From positions 372,001 through 436,000 of the forward strand of contig CAVSCR010000003.1 in NCBI GenBank assembly GCA_963726575.1: 64,000 nucleotides of DNA, read 5' to 3'. This DNA comes from CAVSCR01 sp963726575. Lineage in GTDB: Bacteria; Actinomycetota; Actinomycetes; JAHEKZ01. This document shows, in pieces, positions 17,498 through 26,282 of the stretch. Positions within the stretch are counted from its first letter, which is position 1. Each line of letters opens with the position of its first letter. The position numbers and the translations under genes are program-made. The notes beneath the pieces were generated by a model that was not told where the DNA came from, searched no databases, and worked only from the letters and a program-made list of their open reading frames with translations.

Positions 17498-19501
17498 GTG
17501 ACCGATGCTCCCCTGTGGACCCCCTCACCGGAGCGGGCCGCTGACACCGAGATCGACCGGTTCCGCCGCATGATCGGACAGCGGTACGACGTCGAGCTCG
17601 CCGACTCCTCGGCGCTGCACGGCTGGTCGGTGGAGCACCCTGGGGACTTCTGGGACGCCATCTGGCAGCACTGCGAGGTCGTCGGTGATCGCGGCAACGA
17701 GCCGGCGCTGCCGATCGGACCGGGTAGCGGTTCGATCCGACACACCCGGTTCTTTCCCGACGCCGCCGTGAACTTCGCCGAGAACCTCCTGGCCGGTGCG
17801 GAACGGGCGCCGGCCGGCGGCGACAGCGACGCGCTGATCTTCGTGCGCGAGGACGGAGTGCGTCGTACCTTGACATGGCGCCAGCTGAGCCGGGCGACGC
17901 AGGCCTTCGCAGCACACCTCCTGCAGGTCGGCCTTCGGCCAGGCGACCGCGTTGCGGCGTGGATGCCCAACACACCCGAGACGGTCGTTGCCATGCTCGG
18001 CACGTCGCTGGTCGGCGGGGTCTTCACGTCGACGTCGCCCGACTTCGGGGTGGCCGGGGTCCTCGACCGCTTCGGTCAGGTCGAGCCCACCGTTCTCGTC
18101 GCGGCCGACGGATACGTCTACGCCACCAAGCAACAGCCTCGTCTGGAGCGTCTGGCGGAGGTCGTCGCCGGGCTGCCCAGCCTGCGGTCTGTGGTGGTCG
18201 TCGGGGAGCTCTCCGAGTCGCCCGACGTGTCCGGTGTGGTACACGCGGAGGCACACATCTGCACCTGGCGTGAGCTGCAGCAGGAGCACGCCGGCGCCGA
18301 CGTCGGCCCGGTCCGGCTGCCGTTCGATGCCCCGGGGTTCATCTTGTACAGCTCCGGAACCACTGGCCAGCCGAAGTGCATCGTGCATCGGGGCGCCGGC
18401 TTGCTGCTGAAGCACCTGAGCGAACACCAGCTCCACTGCGACATCCGAGCCGGTGACACGGTGCTGTACTTCACCACGTGCGGCTGGATGATGTGGAACT
18501 GGCTGGTGTCGGTGCTGGCGAGCGGGGCGACCGCCCTGCTGTACGACGGATCACCGTTCCACCCCGAGCCGGCGCGTCTGTGGGACCTGGCGCAGGCCGA
18601 GGGCGTCACGCTGTTCGGAACGTCGGCCAAGTACCTCGACGCCGCACGCAAGGCGGGACTGAAGCCGACGCAGACCCATGACCTGTCGCAGCTGCGCACG
18701 ATCACATCGACCGGGTCACCGCTGTCGGTCGAGGGATTCGAGTACGTGTACGAGGATGTCGCCCCGGATGTACACCTCGCTTCGATCTCGGGCGGCACCG
18801 ACATCTGCGGATGCTTCGTTCTGGGCGACCCGACCCGGCCCGTGTTCGCCGGCGAGATCCAGGGGCCGGCGCTCGGCGTCGCGATGGACGTGTACGACGA
18901 CGCCGGCCAGTCGCTGCGGACGTGGCCCGACGTCCGAGGTGAGCTGGTCTGCTGCAACGCGTTCCCGTCGATGCCGTTGGAGTTCTGGGCCGATCCCGAC
19001 GGCGTCAAGTACCACGCCGCGTACTTCGACCGGTTCCCCGGCATCTGGGCCCACGGCGACTTCGCCTCGTGGACCGAGCACGGTGGCCTGGTGATCCACG
19101 GGCGTTCCGACGCAACCCTGAACGCCGGCGGCGTGCGTATCGGCACCGCTGAGATCTACCGGCAGGTGGAACAGCTGCCGCAGGTGCAAGAAGCGCTGGC
19201 GATCGGCCAGGAGTGGGACGACGACACCCGGATCGTGCTCTTCGTGCGCCTGGCCGACGGTGCGGCGCTCGACGAAGCGTTGAGCGGACGGATCAAGCAA
19301 GTGCTGCGCGACAACTGTTCCCCACGCCACGTGCCGGCGCGCATCGTGCAGGTGGCCGACCTGCCACGCACCCGCAGCGGGAAACTGGCCGAGCTGGCAG
19401 TGGCCGACGTCGTGCACGGCCGCGAGGTGCGCAACGTCGAGGCCTTGGCCAACCCCGAGTCCCTGGACGTGTTTCGGCAGATGCCCGAGCTCGCGACCTG
19501 A
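17498..19501 (+). CDS. aacS: Acetoacetyl-CoA synthetase (acetoacetate-CoA ligase)
   Basis: 667 residues from GTG 17498, with AAGGA seven bases upstream; this matches the usual family start (PLWTPSPERAADTEIDRF). The frame extends upstream but only as antisense of the RNB gene. It activates acetoacetate with ATP and CoA, routing ketone bodies or polyhydroxybutyrate breakdown into acetyl-CoA. ANL-superfamily motifs are all present: LYSSGTTGQPKCIVHRG (phosphate loop), SISGGTDICGCFV, GRSDATLNAGGVRIGTAEIY (hinge and C-terminal rotation) and the adenylation lysine in RTRSGKLAELAV. Strong ketone-body-type ending with no extra domain. Confidence 0.93.
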   Translation: MTDAPLWTPSPERAADTEIDRFRRMIGQRYDVELADSSALHGWSVEHPGDFWDAIWQHCEVVGDRGNEPALPIGPGSGSIRHTRFFPDAAVNFAENLLAGAERAPAGGDSDALIFVREDGVRRTLTWRQLSRATQAFAAHLLQVGLRPGDRVAAWMPNTPETVVAMLGTSLVGGVFTSTSPDFGVAGVLDRFGQVEPTVLVAADGYVYATKQQPRLERLAEVVAGLPSLRSVVVVGELSESPDVSGVVHAEAHICTWRELQQEHAGADVGPVRLPFDAPGFILYSSGTTGQPKCIVHRGAGLLLKHLSEHQLHCDIRAGDTVLYFTTCGWMMWNWLVSVLASGATALLYDGSPFHPEPARLWDLAQAEGVTLFGTSAKYLDAARKAGLKPTQTHDLSQLRTITSTGSPLSVEGFEYVYEDVAPDVHLASISGGTDICGCFVLGDPTRPVFAGEIQGPALGVAMDVYDDAGQSLRTWPDVRGELVCCNAFPSMPLEFWADPDGVKYHAAYFDRFPGIWAHGDFASWTEHGGLVIHGRSDATLNAGGVRIGTAEIYRQVEQLPQVQEALAIGQEWDDDTRIVLFVRLADGAALDEALSGRIKQVLRDNCSPRHVPARIVQVADLPRTRSGKLAELAVADVVHGREVRNVEALANPESLDVFRQMPELAT

Positions 19502-19519
19502 GCCGCGCCACTAGCGCGA

Positions 19520-19577
19520 GCAACGCGGCGTTGCTTCCGTAAGAACGAGAGCAATGAAGCGTTGCTTCTGTTCTTAC
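19520..19577. terminator. Two adjacent hairpins between convergent genes, likely bidirectional terminator
   Basis: First hairpin: GCAACG-CGG-CGTTGC at 19520-19534. Second: outer arms GTAAGAAC (19539-19546) and GTTCTTAC (19570-19577) with inner AGCAA/TTGCT pairing, closing a loop GAAGCG-like. The segment GCGTTGCTTC occurs in both, as a direct repeat. It fills the 92-base gap between the stops of aacS and the LLM oxidoreductase. Confidence 0.6.
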
Positions 19578-19593
19578 AGGACGTTTCCGGGGT

Positions 19594-20472
19594 TCATCGG
19601 GACGCTAGGGCGTCGACGGTCGTCAGCATTGCTGACAGGGGCGTCTGGCCGTGGTCGCGCACCACGAACTCGTCGACCCCGGCGTCGCGATACTCCTCGA
19701 GCCGCTCGACGACGTCGCCGACCGGACCGACGACGTCGGAGCCGTCCTCGTGCGGAAGTCGCACGTCCGCATCGTCGGTCACTCGCACGACCTGGCCGGT
19801 CAACCGGCTCACCTGCGCCGGGTCGCGACCCAGGTCTGCGCAGTACGCCTCCAGGACGCTGCTCTTGTGGCGGAACAACGCCGGGTCTGCCCAGGCGTGC
19901 CACTCGTCGGCCCAGCGGGCTGCGATCTTCAGGGTGCGGCGCTCACCTCCACCGCCGACGAGCAGAGGCAGCGGGGACTGGACCGGCTGCGGCGAGCACG
20001 TCGCGCCCTGCAGCGTGTAGTAGGTGCCGCGAAAGCTGACAGGTGGATGGCGCAGCAGACCGACCATCACCTCGCACGCCTCGGCGAAGCGATCGAGTCG
20101 CGCACCCGCATCCAGCAACGGCACCCCGTACGCCTCGTGCTCGTTGGGCTGCCAACCGGCCCCGACACCTAGCACGACGCGGCCGGCGCTGACGTGATCG
20201 AGCGTGGCGGCCATGTTCGCCACCACGGCGGGGTGCCGGTACGCATTGCCCAGGACCAGCGTCCCCAGCCTGACGCGCTCGGTGCGGGCCGCCAGGGCTG
20301 CCAGCACCGACCACGCCTCCAGCATGGGCGACTGCCGGTCAGGTGCGTCCTCGACCGGCATGAAGTGGTCACAGACGTAGACGCTGCGCCAACCCGCCTC
20401 GTCGGCCCTCTGCGCCAGCGTCAAGACGTCCGACCAGGGACGTCCCGGGTCCAGGCACAGGCCGAGGTGCAT
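19594..20472 (-). CDS. LLM-class (luciferase-like) flavin/F420-dependent oxidoreductase
   Basis: 292 residues with the TIM-barrel pattern of luciferase-like monooxygenases: start HLGLCLDPGRPWSDVLTLA, YVCDHFMP near residue 35, RVRLGTLVLGNAYRHPAVVA near 70, GRVVLGVGAGWQPNEHEAYG near 100 and LLVGGGGERRTLKIAARWAD near 175. These features fit TIGR03560-type F420-dependent members common in actinobacteria, but FMN use cannot be excluded and the substrate is unknown. It is the last gene of a tight minus-strand series behind the CPBP protease (12-base gap). Confidence 0.86.
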   Translation of the reverse strand: MHLGLCLDPGRPWSDVLTLAQRADEAGWRSVYVCDHFMPVEDAPDRQSPMLEAWSVLAALAARTERVRLGTLVLGNAYRHPAVVANMAATLDHVSAGRVVLGVGAGWQPNEHEAYGVPLLDAGARLDRFAEACEVMVGLLRHPPVSFRGTYYTLQGATCSPQPVQSPLPLLVGGGGERRTLKIAARWADEWHAWADPALFRHKSSVLEAYCADLGRDPAQVSRLTGQVVRVTDDADVRLPHEDGSDVVGPVGDVVERLEEYRDAGVDEFVVRDHGQTPLSAMLTTVDALASR

Positions 20473-20484
20473 GCGCGGAGCCTC

Positions 20485-21201
20485 TCAGCCCTTCACGAAG
20501 TACGCGACGAGATAGCCCAGGCCGTTCGTCGCCCAGTGCAGTCCCATGCTGGCGAACAGGCTGCCCGAACGGATCCGCAGCCAGCAGAAGACCATGCCGG
20601 CAGCTGCGGTCGCCACGACCGACCCCACGACGGCGAAGAACACCCCGAACGTGCCACCCGCGTGCGCCACTGCTTCGACGGCGGGGCTCGACCCGGTTGC
20701 CGCACGAGCCGGGAGGATGTGCCACAGGCCGAACAGCAGGCTCGAGACCACGGCGCCTCGCCACCAGCCGACACTGCGTGCCGCCAGCGCGAGGATGACG
20801 CCGCGGAACAGCACCTCTTCGAGGAGCACGGTCCCGAACGGAATTCGGATCGCTGCCTGGAACAGCAGGGCGCCCAGGTTGTCGGTGGCTACCCGCTTGT
20901 CCTCGAAGAGGCTGTGGGTGAGCGGCAGCACCGCCGCGATCGCATACACGCTGGCCACGACCGCGACGAGGCTCGCCGCCCAGAGCAGGCCCACGACCCA
21001 CGTGTCGCGGGCCAGACCGAGGTGGCGCCAGCTCAGCCCGGTCGCCCGGCCGATGGCCAGCAGCACGGCTGCGGCGGCGAGTGAGGTGAGCAGATACGCC
21101 TTCGGCGCCACCGAGTTGTTCAGCAGGTTGACGATCACACCGGTCGCGAGCACGAGGACCCAGGCCCCCCAGGTCGGGAGCACCGCCCGCGACGGCGGCA
21201 T
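20485..21201 (-). CDS. CPBP-family intramembrane metalloprotease
   Basis: 238 residues with six to eight hydrophobic helices. The three CPBP/Abi motifs are present: EEVLFRGVILAL (motif 1, two Glu and Arg, near residue 127), LLFGLWHI (motif 2, His) and MGLHWATNGLGY (motif 3, His and Asn near residue 222). Members are Rce1-like membrane proteases or maturation/immunity factors; the target is not predictable. Four bases separate it from the aldehyde dehydrogenase stop, so the two are co-transcribed. Confidence 0.88.
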   Translation of the reverse strand: MPPSRAVLPTWGAWVLVLATGVIVNLLNNSVAPKAYLLTSLAAAAVLLAIGRATGLSWRHLGLARDTWVVGLLWAASLVAVVASVYAIAAVLPLTHSLFEDKRVATDNLGALLFQAAIRIPFGTVLLEEVLFRGVILALAARSVGWWRGAVVSSLLFGLWHILPARAATGSSPAVEAVAHAGGTFGVFFAVVGSVVATAAAGMVFCWLRIRSGSLFASMGLHWATNGLGYLVAYFVKG

Positions 21202-21205
21202 CCGC

Positions 21206-22669
21206 TCAGGCGCTGGTGTCGATGATGACCAAGCGCGTCTCGGTCATCTCCTCGACCGAGTAGTGCGGTCCCTCGCGGGTGTTGCCCGAGTCACGCAGCC
21301 CGCCGTACGGCATCTGGTCCGCGCGCCACGTCGGTACTTCATTGACGAGCACGCCGCCGAAGTCCAGGGACCGAACGGCAGCAAAGGCGGTCGCCAGGTC
21401 GCGGGTGAAGATGGCCGCCTGCAATCCGTAGGCCGTGTCGTTGGCGAGCTTCAGGCCCTCGTCGACCGAGTCGATCGACTGGATCGCCACGACCGGCCCG
21501 AACACCTCCTTCAGGCACACCAACATGTCCGGCTTGGCGTCAGCGATCACCGTGGGCACGAGCACACCGTTGGCGTCGATCGTGCCGCCGGTGACGATCC
21601 GGCCGCCCTGCGTGACCGCCTCGTCGACCCAGGCCTTGACCCGGTCGCGCTCGTTGTGCGAGATCAAGGCCGACACGTCGGTCTTGTCGTCCAGCGGGTC
21701 GCCGACGATCAAGGTGTCGACCAGCCCCGCGAGGTAGTCGGTGAACTCGTCGGCGTGGTCGCGGTGGACGAAGATCCGTTGCGTCGAGATGCACGACTGG
21801 CCGGCGTGCGAGAAGCCGGCCACCTTGATCTTGTCGGCTGCCTTTCGCCAGTCGGCGTCGGCGGCGATGATCACGGGCGCGTTGTTCCCGAGCTCCAGTC
21901 CCACCCGCTTGCGTGGCGCCTGTGCCCGGATCCCCCATCCCACCTCGGGGGACCCGGTGAAGGTGATCAGGGCAATGCGCTCGTCGTCCACCAAGGCGTT
22001 CCCCACCACGGACCCGGATCCCGTGGTGACCGACAGGTAGTCGGCCGGCAGGCCGCACTCGTCGATCAGCAGCCAGGCCAGGGCGATCGCGCTGAACGGT
22101 GTCTGCCCCGCCGGCTTCAGCACCACCGGAGCGCCGGCCGCGATCGCGGGAGCGACCTTGTGGGCGACCAGGTTGAGCGGGAAGTTGAACGGGCTGATCG
22201 CACCGATCACACCGATCGGTACCCGCATCGTGTAGGCGATCTTCCCCGCAGCACCTGGCGCGGCCTCGATCGGGATCACCTCGCCGGTCAGCCGGCGCGC
22301 CTCGAGTGCCGCGAACGTGAACGTGCCGGCGGCGCGCTCTGCCTCGACCCGCGCCGTCTTGATCGGTTTGGCCGCCTCTCGGGCGATGATCTGGGCGAAC
22401 TCCTCGTTGCGCTCGCGCAGCAGCGCTGCCGCACGATCGAGGATCTCGGCCCGGCGCCAGGGCGGCAGTGGGTCGTCGCGCAGGGCGCGCTGTGCGGCGG
22501 CGACCGCTGCGCCGACGTCGCCGACGCTGCAGGTGGGGACCCGTCCGACCAACGATCCGTCGAACGGCGACAGCACCTGCGTCGCCGCGTCGCCCAGATG
22601 CGCCGTGCCGGCCAGGGGTACGGCGACGACATCCTCACCGGGCAGGTCGAATCGGTGTGTCATGGACAT
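21206..22669 (-). CDS. NAD(P)-dependent aldehyde dehydrogenase
   Basis: 487 residues from ATG 22669, preceded by AGGAG at six bases; the frame continues far upstream, antisense to nothing useful, and was trimmed. It oxidises an aldehyde to the acid. Key residues: Asn in ISPFNFPLN (near 155), general base Glu in ELGNNAPVI (near 260), nucleophilic Cys in HAGQSCISTQRIF (near 293) and KEVFGPVVA near 385. The ELGNNAP form, with Asn for the usual Gly, resembles lactaldehyde/phosphonoacetaldehyde and non-phosphorylating glyceraldehyde-3-phosphate types. It lies 65 bases after phenylalanine hydroxylase on the same strand, suggesting a link with amino-acid breakdown, though the hydroxylase pathway does not itself need this step. 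Confidence 0.9.
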   Translation of the reverse strand: MSMTHRFDLPGEDVVAVPLAGTAHLGDAATQVLSPFDGSLVGRVPTCSVGDVGAAVAAAQRALRDDPLPPWRRAEILDRAAALLRERNEEFAQIIAREAAKPIKTARVEAERAAGTFTFAALEARRLTGEVIPIEAAPGAAGKIAYTMRVPIGVIGAISPFNFPLNLVAHKVAPAIAAGAPVVLKPAGQTPFSAIALAWLLIDECGLPADYLSVTTGSGSVVGNALVDDERIALITFTGSPEVGWGIRAQAPRKRVGLELGNNAPVIIAADADWRKAADKIKVAGFSHAGQSCISTQRIFVHRDHADEFTDYLAGLVDTLIVGDPLDDKTDVSALISHNERDRVKAWVDEAVTQGGRIVTGGTIDANGVLVPTVIADAKPDMLVCLKEVFGPVVAIQSIDSVDEGLKLANDTAYGLQAAIFTRDLATAFAAVRSLDFGGVLVNEVPTWRADQMPYGGLRDSGNTREGPHYSVEEMTETRLVIIDTSA

Positions 22670-22734
22670 CGTGGGCTCCTCGCACGTTCGGGGTGCGCCC
22701 CACGTGGGACGACGCCTCGACGGCGAGTCTGCCA

Positions 22735-23628
22735 CTACCCCCGAACGGCGACGGGGGCGGTCAGCCGCTCGACGAGTTCGTCGTCGACGTCTGTGAAGAA
22801 GCCACCCACCACGTCCTCGACCTGTTCGAGCGACTCCCCGCAGAACAAGATCGGCTGGTAGTGGGTGATGTCGTAGGTCTGGGTCCCCATGCGCGCGATG
22901 TCGAGCGGTCGGAGGTCCGCCGTCGGGAACTCCTCGATCTCGCCGTAGGACGAGAGCAGTCCCGCGCCATAGGCCTTGGCTGTGCCGTCCTCGCGCAACA
23001 CCCCGAACTCGAGGCTGAACCAGAAGACCTTGCTCACGAACTCGAGCGCATCGACGGACTCGACGCGGCGGGCTGCTTCGCCGGCCACCACGTACAGAGC
23101 GGCCAGGCGAGCACTGGCGAGGGTGGTCGCGTGACCGATGACCTCGTGGATCAGGTCGGGCTCGGGCGTGTACAGCGGCTGGGAGGCGTGCCGCAAGTAC
23201 TGCGTGGACCAGAAGGAACGGTCGGCCAGGGTTCCGTAGAACGTGCGCAGTTCCACCAGTCCGGCAGCCGGCAGGTATCGAAAGCCCGAGTGCGGCGCGA
23301 GGAGTGCGCTGACCTCGTCCAACTGCGGCACGTGGTCCACGGGCAGCTGCAACCGTTCGCCCGCCTGCACCACTTCGGTGGGAGCAAGACGCCGATGCTT
23401 GGCGGCCAGCTCGGCGGACACGATCCGCCAGACCTCGTGCTCCTCGTCGGTGTAGCTGATGACCGGTGTGGCGTCTCCGGGCTGCCATTCGAGTGCGGCT
23501 GCTGCGATCGCGTTGCGGCGCTCCCGGTAGACGGGGTCGGCCACGCCTGGGTGGTTGTCGGCCAGGTGGACCATCACCCCGTCGTCATCGGAGGTGACCG
23601 GGGCGTAGAGCTGACCTTCCTCGAACAT
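22735..23628 (-). CDS. phhA: Phenylalanine 4-monooxygenase (biopterin-dependent aromatic amino acid hydroxylase)
   Basis: 297 residues, the length of single-domain bacterial enzymes lacking the regulatory ACT domain of animal forms. It hydroxylates phenylalanine to tyrosine using a tetrahydropterin and non-heme iron. The iron ligands are His161 and His166 in PDLIHEVIGHA and Glu207 in FSLEFGVLRE. The pterin-proximal LPVDHVPQLDEVSALL and GFRYLPAAGLV segments are intact. It is the first gene of the minus-strand group with aldehyde dehydrogenase, and is divergent from the DUF3052 gene. No pterin-recycling dehydratase is in the window. Confidence 0.93.
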   Translation of the reverse strand: MFEEGQLYAPVTSDDDGVMVHLADNHPGVADPVYRERRNAIAAAALEWQPGDATPVISYTDEEHEVWRIVSAELAAKHRRLAPTEVVQAGERLQLPVDHVPQLDEVSALLAPHSGFRYLPAAGLVELRTFYGTLADRSFWSTQYLRHASQPLYTPEPDLIHEVIGHATTLASARLAALYVVAGEAARRVESVDALEFVSKVFWFSLEFGVLREDGTAKAYGAGLLSSYGEIEEFPTADLRPLDIARMGTQTYDITHYQPILFCGESLEQVEDVVGGFFTDVDDELVERLTAPVAVRG

Positions 23629-23680
23629 GACCGAAGGGCAGCATGCCGAGCAGGCTCAGGCAACACCGGCCGCGGGCGGC

Positions 23681-23741
23681 GGGCAGCCTGCCCAACCGGC
23701 TGGGCCGATCGGGCCGTGGCGGTGAGCAGGGTGACTAGCCT
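23681..23741. promoter_or_regulatory. phhA/DUF3052 divergent control region: inverted repeats and a -10 box
   Basis: The 121-base gap contains GGGCAGCCTGCCC (23681-23693, 5-base arms), the palindrome CCGATCGG (23705-23712) and a plus-strand TAGCCT (23736-23741) ending eight bases before the DUF3052 ATG, which suggests a leaderless message. Which regulator binds the repeats is unknown. Confidence 0.4.
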
Positions 23742-23749
23742 GGACGTCG

Positions 23750-24184
23750 ATGGCCGGGTACCCCCACAAGCCGCTGGTGCGCAAGCTGGGTCTGCGTGAC
23801 GGCCAGCGCGTCCTGGTGCTCGGCAGACCGACCGAGATGGACCTGTCGCAACACTGGGCGCCGTTGCCGAACTTCGCGACGCTGCGCCACCGAGCGCCGG
23901 CGGCCGGCAACGCCGACTTCGACGTCGTCATCGCGTTCTGCCCCGACCGTGCCACGTTGGCCACCCGTCTGCCCGTGGCGATCTCGCAGATCAACCGTCA
24001 CGGCATGGTCTGGGCCGTCTGGCCCAAGAAGTCGGGGCCACGGTACGCAGGCTCCGACAACGGGATCACTGACAACGACGTCCGCGCGGCCGCGCTGGCA
24101 GCCGGCGTCGTCGACGTGCTCGTCTGTGCGTTCGACGACACGTGGAGCGCCCTGAAACTCGTGTACCGCCTGCGCGACCGGTGA
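23750..24184 (+). CDS. DUF3052 family protein
   Basis: 144 residues. The family pattern is complete, including a SAM-methyltransferase-like GLRDGQRVLVLGRP start, WAVWPKKSG in the middle and the very conserved ending GITDNDVRAAALAAG then VCAFDDTWSALKLVYR. DUF3052 proteins are small, widespread in actinobacteria and have no established function. The glycine-rich strand-loop near residue 24 resembles a nucleotide-binding loop, but catalytic residues are not known. The gene is alone and converges with oligopeptidase B, with four bases between stops. Confidence 0.85.
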   Translation: MAGYPHKPLVRKLGLRDGQRVLVLGRPTEMDLSQHWAPLPNFATLRHRAPAAGNADFDVVIAFCPDRATLATRLPVAISQINRHGMVWAVWPKKSGPRYAGSDNGITDNDVRAAALAAGVVDVLVCAFDDTWSALKLVYRLRDR

Positions 24185-24188
24185 GTGG

Positions 24189-26282
24189 CTAGGCCAGCCC
24201 CATGGCGTCCAGGATCCAGGCGTAGATCTCCGCCTCGTAGCCCATGGCGGCGAAGCGTCCCAGGGGGCCGGTGTGACCTCCGTCGCCGATCTCGACGCGG
24301 AACAGCACCGGTGCATCGCCGTCGCGCGCCGTGGCGCGCAGCTTTGCCACCCACTTGGCCGGCTCGTGCACCGACACCCGTGGGTCGTGCAAGGCACCGG
24401 TGACGAGCAGGCGCGGACGTGACGGTGCATCCGGATGCTCTGCGCCGGGAACGTTGTCGTACGGGGAGTACGCGACCAGCCAGTCGAACTGCTCACGGTT
24501 GCGAGGGTCACCCCATTCGTCCCACTCGTTGATCGTCAGCGGCAGGCTGGCGTCGAACATCGTGGTGACGACGTCCACGAACGGCACCTCGGCCACGACA
24601 CCCACCCAACGGTCGGGTCGCATCGAGTACACCGCGCCCTGGAGCAGGCCTCCCGCGGACAGACCGCGTGACACGATGCGCGCGCCGTCGACCCAGCCCT
24701 GCGCATCGAACGCGTCGGCCACGTCGATGAAGTCATTGAACGTGTTGACCTTGGTGCCGAGACGACCGTCCAACCACCACCGTCGCCCGCCCTCGCCGCC
24801 GCCACGAATGTGCGCGTGGGCGAACACCGCGCCGCGGTCGAGCAAGCTGGGCAGGGCCGGCTCGAAGCCGGGCCACCAAGCACTCTCGTAGGCGCCGTAG
24901 CCGTAGAGAAGGAGCGGGGCGGTGCCGTCGAGCTCAGTGTCACGACGACGCACGATCGTCACGGGCACGACAGCGCCATCGCGGGCCGCGACGCTGCGAC
25001 GCTCGACGACGTATCGGGCAGGGTCGAAGTTCGGCACCACCGTGCGCTTGAGCTCGGTGCGCGCGCCGGTCGCCAGATCGACCGACTGCCAGGTCCGTGG
25101 CAGCAGGTAGCCCTCGACCTCGACGGTGATGGCATCGACGTCGAACTCCTCGTTAGGGCCAAGCGACAGCAGTCCGCCGGGCACTCCCGACGTCAGGTCG
25201 AGCCGGCTCGACGCCGGGTGCGACATCTCCAGCTCGGGTACCGGCACGATCCGCAACACCTGTTGGGCGTCTCGGACCAGCTCGAGCACGACGTGGTGGG
25301 CGAAGACGTCGACGCCGATCACGCGCTCGTCGGCGCGCTCGGGCACGACCTCGCGCCAGTGGGCGCGACCGGGCGTCGTGACGGGCGCGGACACGACGCG
25401 AAACTCCGGTGCACCATCGTTGGTCGTGATCAGCAACTGGCCGCCGTGTTCGCCCGGCACGTGCGCCACCGAGTACTCGATGCCCTCGCGCCGCGGCTCC
25501 ACGACGACCGCGCGTGCCCCGCGTTCGTGAGTCGGGAGCAACCACGCCTCGGACGTGTCGCGGTTCGCCGTGTGCAGCACGATGAACTCTCCGCTGCGCG
25601 TGGCCGAGACGACCACTTCGTACTGCTCGTCGGACTCCTCCAGCACCAGCTCGTCAGCCAGGTCGGCCTGGTCGATGCGGTGGCGCCACACCTGGTAGGG
25701 CCGGTAGAGCGCGTCGTTCACGGTGTAGTAGAAGGCGGTGCTGTCGGCCGTCCAGGCGCCCGTGTAGTAGGTGTGGGCCACACTGCCCGGCAGATCGACA
25801 CCGGTTCGCAGATCACGGAACCGCAGCTCGTACACCTCATCACCTGCGGTGTCGCGGCTGTAAGCCAGCCAGTCCCCGTCGGGGCTCACCTCCCGGACAC
25901 CGAGCTCGACGAAGTCGCCAGAAGCACCGATCAGCTCGTTCGCGTCCAACAGCACGTGCACGTCGCCTTGTTCGTCGAGGCGGCAGAACTGTTCGTACTC
26001 CGACCCTGGGATCTCCCGGGTGAAGTACTCCCGGCCGTCCTTGCGCCAGTGCACTGACTCGTCGGCGGGCGCCACCCGGCCGATCAGCTCCTTCCGAAGG
26101 CAGTCGGTGAGCCCTGACAGGCCGGCGACCTCGTGGTCGTAGTGCGCGCGTTCAGCCCGCAGATAGGCAACCGAGTCGTCGGAGAACTTGTCGCGCAGCC
26201 AGGCGTAGTCATCGACTCTCGGCACGCCGTGCTCGTCGTGGGTCGTCGGACGTCGTGGGGCGCTCGGCGGTGTCGTTGTCAC
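24189..26282 (-). CDS. ptrB: Oligopeptidase B-like S9 serine peptidase
   Basis: 697 residues from GTG 26282, which overlaps the previous stop (GTGA) and is preceded by GAGGG; the open frame runs further but only over the upstream gene. It cleaves short peptides, classically after basic residues, in the cytoplasm. An N-terminal beta-propeller region (DEVYELRFRDLRTG, DSTAFYYTVND and similar blades) is followed by the alpha/beta-hydrolase: IRGGGEGGRRWW, nucleophile Ser near 542 in SRGLSAGGLLQG, Asp near 632 in LHDPRV and His near 670 in GDGGHTGPLG. Third gene of the IclR-CocE-PtrB operon opposite the peptide transporter, so its substrates are probably imported peptides. Confidence 0.92.
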   Translation of the reverse strand: MTTTPPSAPRRPTTHDEHGVPRVDDYAWLRDKFSDDSVAYLRAERAHYDHEVAGLSGLTDCLRKELIGRVAPADESVHWRKDGREYFTREIPGSEYEQFCRLDEQGDVHVLLDANELIGASGDFVELGVREVSPDGDWLAYSRDTAGDEVYELRFRDLRTGVDLPGSVAHTYYTGAWTADSTAFYYTVNDALYRPYQVWRHRIDQADLADELVLEESDEQYEVVVSATRSGEFIVLHTANRDTSEAWLLPTHERGARAVVVEPRREGIEYSVAHVPGEHGGQLLITTNDGAPEFRVVSAPVTTPGRAHWREVVPERADERVIGVDVFAHHVVLELVRDAQQVLRIVPVPELEMSHPASSRLDLTSGVPGGLLSLGPNEEFDVDAITVEVEGYLLPRTWQSVDLATGARTELKRTVVPNFDPARYVVERRSVAARDGAVVPVTIVRRRDTELDGTAPLLLYGYGAYESAWWPGFEPALPSLLDRGAVFAHAHIRGGGEGGRRWWLDGRLGTKVNTFNDFIDVADAFDAQGWVDGARIVSRGLSAGGLLQGAVYSMRPDRWVGVVAEVPFVDVVTTMFDASLPLTINEWDEWGDPRNREQFDWLVAYSPYDNVPGAEHPDAPSRPRLLVTGALHDPRVSVHEPAKWVAKLRATARDGDAPVLFRVEIGDGGHTGPLGRFAAMGYEAEIYAWILDAMGLA

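Noticed and set aside
19594..23628. Possible biosynthetic gene cluster around the LLM oxidoreductase
   Set aside because: No scaffold-forming enzyme (PKS, NRPS, terpene or RiPP genes) is nearby.
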